Assembly: GCF_029873635.1 (NCBI RefSeq)
Contig: NC_080423.1
Location: 104,017,773-104,081,772 of the forward strand
Length of the DNA: 64,000 nucleotides
Direction: 5' to 3'
Origin: Malania oleifera
Taxonomy: Eukaryota > Streptophyta > Magnoliopsida > Santalales > Ximeniaceae
The notes under the pieces were generated by a model, which worked only from the letters and a program-made list of their open reading frames with translations, was not told the origin of the DNA and did no database searches. Positions 59,364 through 64,000 of this stretch are shown piece by piece. Numbering within the stretch: the stretch's first letter is position 1; each line of letters begins with the position of its first letter. The position numbers and the translations under genes were made by a program.

Positions 59364-62151
59364 TAAGATTGCCATTCAAATTGTATTTATTTTATTGCTT
59401 AAGTTGACTTGGTGCAAAGCAGGGCACTTTTCTAGTTTTCACATTCCTATTTCTGAATGAGGAAAGCAGAATTTGCGACTTAGCTAAGTTAGTAAATTCA
59501 ACTTGATTAATGTGATTTTATTCATCATTCTCAATATTTTTTTTCTTCTCTAGGGAATAATTTGACGAGATAAATAATATGAGTTGTGATACGCGGGCAA
59601 AGAAGAGAAATGGAAAGGAAAAAAAAAAAATTGTAATTGAATTGGTGGGCAATTCTATTTTTCAGTTTCAATAGAACTAGGATAGTAATACTCAGATCAC
59701 TTAATCCTAGTATTCGTGAGACGTAATTTCTGCACAGTTCGATGTTTACTCTAATAAGTGTTCATCTCAAGTATTTAATAATCGTACTTCTTAAAAATAT
59801 TGTCCATAAAATTATCTCAAGCCTTATCATTTTCCATCCCAACTTTAATTTTTGTATGATCATTAAGGGGCACGTTTGGGCAATTTATAGTCAAAGATAC
59901 ACCTAATCTCATAGGTACTTTGGTTGAATAAAAGTAGGATGATGAATCTTGAATCGCTTTAGTAGACTTAAAATAGATACTTAGCAATGAACGGATTGTA
60001 GAAATTGCAAGACATAATTCCGTTCATAGATACGTATTCTAAGTGTTCATCTTATGCATTTAACAATCACACTCCTAAATAACACTGTCCCTATAAATAT
60101 TTCAAGCCTCGTTATTTTTCATCATAACTTAACTTGCATTCGATTTTTTGACTCCCTCCTTTTTCTACAATATTTCTAGACTTTTTACCTACATTACAAT
60201 TTTTGCCAACTTGGCCGAGGTAGTCAAGAATTTAATTGGAGGCTTCAAAAGGGTTTCTTAAATGTGACAACTTCAAACACTTACAAGGCTTGTTATTGAA
60301 GTAAAAATGAAAAATATTTTAAAAAATACACCAAATTTATAAATCATTTTTAAACATTTTTGAGACAGGAAAAACTCGCTCACTCAATTAACGATCTCGA
60401 CGTGATTAAACCAACATCTTGAGCAATGTTAAGTGTTTTGATGATATTTATAATTTTTGCAAGCATTCTTATCAAAACAAACAGTAGCAACAAATAGATA
60501 GGAGTGCAATGAGATTTTTTTGGGGATAGTATTTCTGGTTGCATATTATTGAATAATAAGCATACCATTCTACAGCAAATTTTATTGGTGAATATACAAA
60601 TCTAACCATTTAATGCATATGTTTCTTTTTTCTCTATGACTGGAACTACATGTAGCATTTGGACATTAAATCTTTTGTTTCTTTTCATAGAAAACTCCAA
60701 AGGAGAAAACAAATTTCAAATTCAAACAAAATCTCAAAGAAACACTAAATACTAAGAGAAGCCCATGTACAAAAATATAATTTTTGACAATTAAAAGCTA
60801 GTGACTTTAAATAGATACTTAGCCATGAACGGATTGTAGAAATTGCAAGACATAATTCCCTTCATAGATACTTATTCTAAGTTTTCATCTTATGCATTTA
60901 ACAATCACACTCCTAAATAACATTGTCCCTATAAATATTTCAAGCCTCGTTATTTTTCATCCTAACTTAATTTTCATTCGATTTTTTGACTCCCTCCTTT
61001 TTCTACAATATATCTGGTCTTTTTACCTACATTACAATTTTTGCCACAACATTCAACCTGGTCAAGGTAGTCAAGAATTTAATACCTACATTACATATCA
61101 TCTTGCATGCCAAGGTGCTTGCTAATACGACCTTTTAAAAAAAATTAATAAAATGAGATGCGTTCTAACAATTTATGTTGCTTTCTTTCTCAACTTATAC
61201 TCTCTCTTTCCCTCCATTTAGGTCCTTTCTAGGTTTGAGTAATTTACGGGGATGATTTATCATTATAAAATAAAATTAGAGAAATCACCATTTACTTGTC
61301 AATTATGAACATAAAAGTCAACAATTTGGTTGCTTTAGTTGCATTTTATTGGAATTGAGTTTGTTGAAATTGAAAAGGGAACCTAGAAGATGAAAATTTA
61401 TTTTTTTATATGTTGTTTTTTCTTTTTCTCATCTTATACTATTTATTTCCCCAGATTAGGTCTTTTTTTGGATATGAGAAATACACAGCATTAATTTTTT
61501 ATTAATCTTTCTCATTTTTTGCTTTCTCTTGCCCTTTAATTTAGGTATGTTTTTTTAGGTTCGACTAATTTACCGGATGATTTATTATTACTTTTTATTT
61601 TATATATATATATTTATATAAAATTATGATTTATTATTTATTATTTTGAATTTTTTAATTATTATTTTTGGTAATGTCCCTCCACGCCCCACGGCTCCAC
61701 CGGCCAACCGTCATAGGCATCCCACATTCCCCCTTCCTTTGTCAACGACACCACGCCCTCCCTTTTTAAATTCAGTTGATCGTTGAGAGTTGAGACTCTC
61801 CATCTTCATCTCCCCTGCGTCTTGCTTCCCTAACACGCCATTTTTCTTCTTCTCTTCTCTCTCTCTCTCTCTCTCTCTCACCGACCAGCAGAGGTTGAAC
61901 TCTTTAAAGGGTTTCCCTTTTCATTTCAAGAAATGCATTCCTTTTGTCTCACTTCTCAACTACCCTGCGGAAAGGCTGAAAACCTCAAAACCCCACCGTC
62001 CTACTCTTAAGATTCTCTCTCTTTCCCTCTTCTCAATCAGACCCATTTTCTGTTTGTTCGTAAATTAGCATCTCTCTATCTCTGATCGTTTCTTCGATAA
62101 ATCTTCGACTGATTCCGTCCATTAAAGGGGATTTGATTTCTTCGTTCAGCT
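59364..62151. other. Spacer with a three-copy repeat; promoter side of the phosphatase gene
   Basis: This is AT-rich intergenic DNA. It contains a repeat in three copies (about 59695-59870, 59965-60236 and 60803-61084, listed separately). The last 450 bases look like promoter and 5' UTR of the phosphatase gene: a GC-richer stretch near 61680-61760, a TTTTTAAAT TATA-like site near 61763, and a long (CT)n tract at about 61854-61879 followed by pyrimidine-rich leader. No other gene is seen. Confidence 0.5.
59695..61084. repeat. Three diverged direct copies of an AT-rich repeat
   Basis: Copies at about 59965-60236 and 60803-61084 are very similar over about 270 bp (atagatacttag, acggattgtagaaattgcaa, tcctaaataaca, cctataaatatttcaagcct). 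An older, shorter copy lies at about 59695-59870 (aagtgttcatctcaagtatt, ctcaagcctta). No coding content or clear termini were seen. Confidence 0.75.
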
Positions 62152-62939
62152 ATGAACTTGATCAAAATTTTCCTTGCCTTCTCTCTGTTTTCCGTAGCCT
62201 TTTCCCTCGAAAACTTCAACTCTCATCTCCTACCGAGGCCTTTGATCCTCGAATACGCCGAGACTGTCCGAGCTGATTCGGAAGAATTTGAAAAGGAAGT
62301 CCATTTGCAGTGTACCAGTTGGAGATTTGCTGCCGAGACCAATAATCTGAGCCCGTGGAAGACGATTCCTCCAGAATGCGCAGACTATGTAAAAGATTAC
62401 ATGACAACTAGGGCTTACAGTATCGATCTCGAGAGGGTCTCGAAGGAGGCTGCAGTTTACGCGAGAAGCGTGGAGTTGGGTGGGGATGGAAAAGATGTTT
62501 GGGTGTTTGATGTCGACGAGACTTTGCTTTCCAATCTCCCGTACTACGCAAGTCATGGTTTTGGGTAAGCTTTTCGGCATTTTACCATTAAAGATTTCTA
62601 TTCGATTGGAGTGTTTCTTATCAACCTTTGCTCGAGATTTTGATTCGATTGGAGCAATCGTTTTGGGGGATTTTGCTTTTGGTTCTTCGAGATGGATTTC
62701 TGATATGGGTTTTAGTTGGCATTTTGCAGTTTGGAGGTTTTTGATGGGGTGGAGTTTGATAAATGGGCGGAGAAGGCCATGGCACCCGCAATACAGGCAA
62801 GCTTAAGACTTTATGAAGAGGTTTCAAGTTTGGGGTTTAAAGCTATCTTGTTGACCGGGCGCCATGAACAGCAAAGGGAGGCAACTGTTGAGAACTTGAT
62901 GAAAGCAGGATTCCGGAATTGGGACAAGCTTATATTGAG
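62152..62939 (+). CDS. Plant acid phosphatase, HAD class IIIB (VSP/APS1-like), 3' partial
   Basis: Two exons are visible: 62152-62564 and 62730-62939, joined in phase (GG|T). The first 18 or so residues (MNLIKIFLAFSLFSVAFS) form a signal peptide, so the enzyme is likely secreted or vacuolar. The HAD nucleophile motif FDVDETLLSNLPYYA is at residues 119-133, with Asp120 the expected nucleophile and Asp122 the acid/base. Exon 2 carries LLTGRHEQQREATVENL, the second HAD motif. Plant members of this family are about 250-260 residues; 207 are present here, so the last 50 or so residues (the lysine and acidic HAD motifs) lie in exons beyond the right edge. They hydrolyse phosphomonoesters; some relatives are vegetative storage proteins. 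The start is the only ATG giving the signal peptide. Confidence 0.92.
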
Positions 62940-64000
62940 GTGAGTCATTTACTAGTTGATCTGTCTCTTTTTCTAAGATATGTTTTTGTTTTTGTTTTTG
63001 TTGTTGTTGTTGTTTTTGGTTTTTTGTGTTGCTTGTGATTTGACTGTTTATTGCAAATGGGTAGCATTTCGCTATGAAAGATGAAAGAAAAACAATATTT
63101 GGACATATCAAGGGATACATCATACATGTGATTATTTATAGACATAAATTTGAAATTCCTTGAGCTTCAGGACATGATTTTGGTTTTTGACCACATTACT
63201 CTTTGTTTCATTTAATTCTTAGCAGAAGACTAATCTTCTGTGATGTTTAATGAACACAAACTGCTCACAATCTTCTCATCTGACATGTTCGCATTAAAAT
63301 TGTTCAAACAATTTTTTGGTTCAACCTATTATTATTTACTTATTAGAAACGAAAAATAAAAATAAAAATAGGGGGAACATCATATTGCTCATACAGTATA
63401 GTAGTGTTGGAACATAGAATAAGTACTTACATTTGACGAACAAGGTAGAAACATGGTTGAAGTTTTGATGCCACCTTCTCCAAAGTAGTTATCAGATTTC
63501 CAAAAGCTTAGAAAGGTCTGGCAGAGTTCTTTAGAAACAAATTGAGTTGACTAGAATGACTTCTAAACTTTATTTGAAAAGCTTGTAGAGTATACTACAG
63601 CTATATCAGCATTTCAATTTTGGCTCGTCCAAGATTTATAAATTATAATAGCTTCGAGATGAAACCAAATGTCATTGGAAACAAAAAAACTGTTCTTAAA
63701 TTTAAGTAAGAGACAAAAATTAGAATCCTATTATGCATAAAAATCCATGATGAGTTGCAAATTTGTATGGTGAAAGAAACAATGTGATATAAGAAAAAAT
63801 TAATTTCAATGAATAATTCATAGGGTTCTTTTTAATATCATTGATGGAACTCAGATTTCCTTAGTGTTGGGAATTAACGGCAAATTCCCGAAACCTATGA
63901 GAAACAAAATGGAGAAAGAATACACGCCAAAGAAAAAAAAAATCAATCTCATGCATAATACAATATTTACGTGGTTCGGTAATTTTGCCTACGTCCACAG
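62940..64000 (+). other. Phosphatase intron 2, running off the window
   Basis: The intron opens with gtgagt at 62940. I see no exon matching the C-terminal HAD motifs before the window end, so the intron exceeds 1 kb. It is AT-rich. The last 140 bases hold the edge of a repeat (see 63864-64000). Confidence 0.6.
63864..64000. repeat. Edge of an unclassified repeat
   Basis: Starts near tgttgggaattaacgg and runs off the window with tttacgtggttcggtaattt then tgcctacgtccacag. The cgtggttcgg...cctacgtccac wording recurs in many plant transposon and LTR ends. Its class cannot be settled from this edge. Confidence 0.45.

Noticed and set aside
61854-61879. (CT)n tract as a CRISPR-like or regulatory array
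   Set aside because: It is a simple dinucleotide repeat in a pyrimidine-rich 5' leader, common in plant genes.

Overview
The window is nuclear DNA from a plant, most likely a eudicot. It is AT-rich, has GT-AG introns of very unequal length, and carries plant-type L1 LINEs, Au/TS-like SINEs, MITEs, Copia and Gypsy relics, a plant F-box gene and a plant HAD-family acid phosphatase gene. The species cannot be named from sequence alone.

One host gene dominates. From about 3.1 kb to 57.2 kb on the + strand lie 24 recognisable exons of the plant orthologue of HEATR1/UTP10 (BAP28), the large HEAT-repeat U3 snoRNP protein needed for pre-rRNA processing. Its first exon lies left of the window. Only about 4.6 kb is coding. 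Four very large introns or gaps (4.06-11.66, 16.66-28.57, 28.74-34.38 and 36.34-49.72 kb) are packed with transposon debris. Exon-by-exon reading shows a collinear protein with one break: between 28738 and 34385 the exons for roughly 550-600 residues of the central HEAT region are absent, and the two flanking exons are out of phase. This locus therefore looks internally deleted, unless the assembly has collapsed there.

The transposon layer is mainly L1-type LINE fragments in both orientations. Other elements interrupt them and leave clean target duplications: two nested hAT-like elements (30.3-31.9 kb, 8-bp duplications), a TAGGGGTG-ended hAT MITE (46.9-47.8 kb), a Mutator-like MITE with a 9-bp duplication (19.06-19.24 kb) and three Harbinger/Tourist-like MITEs with TTA/TAA duplications. 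A + strand Copia relic with both LTRs (40.45-45.21 kb) sits inside a - strand Gypsy relic (39.45 to about 46.37 kb). There are also one RTE-clade LINE fragment and several tRNA-derived SINE remnants.

Right of the HEATR1 stop codon (57174) come a single-exon F-box gene (58167-59363), a spacer with a repeat present in three diverged copies, and the first two exons of a class IIIB acid phosphatase gene (62152 onward) that runs off the window. The three host genes are all on the + strand but show no functional link. I found no new multi-gene system. The most notable signals are the missing central third of HEATR1, a duplicated splice acceptor in the same gene, a GC-AG intron and the nested transposon stacks.
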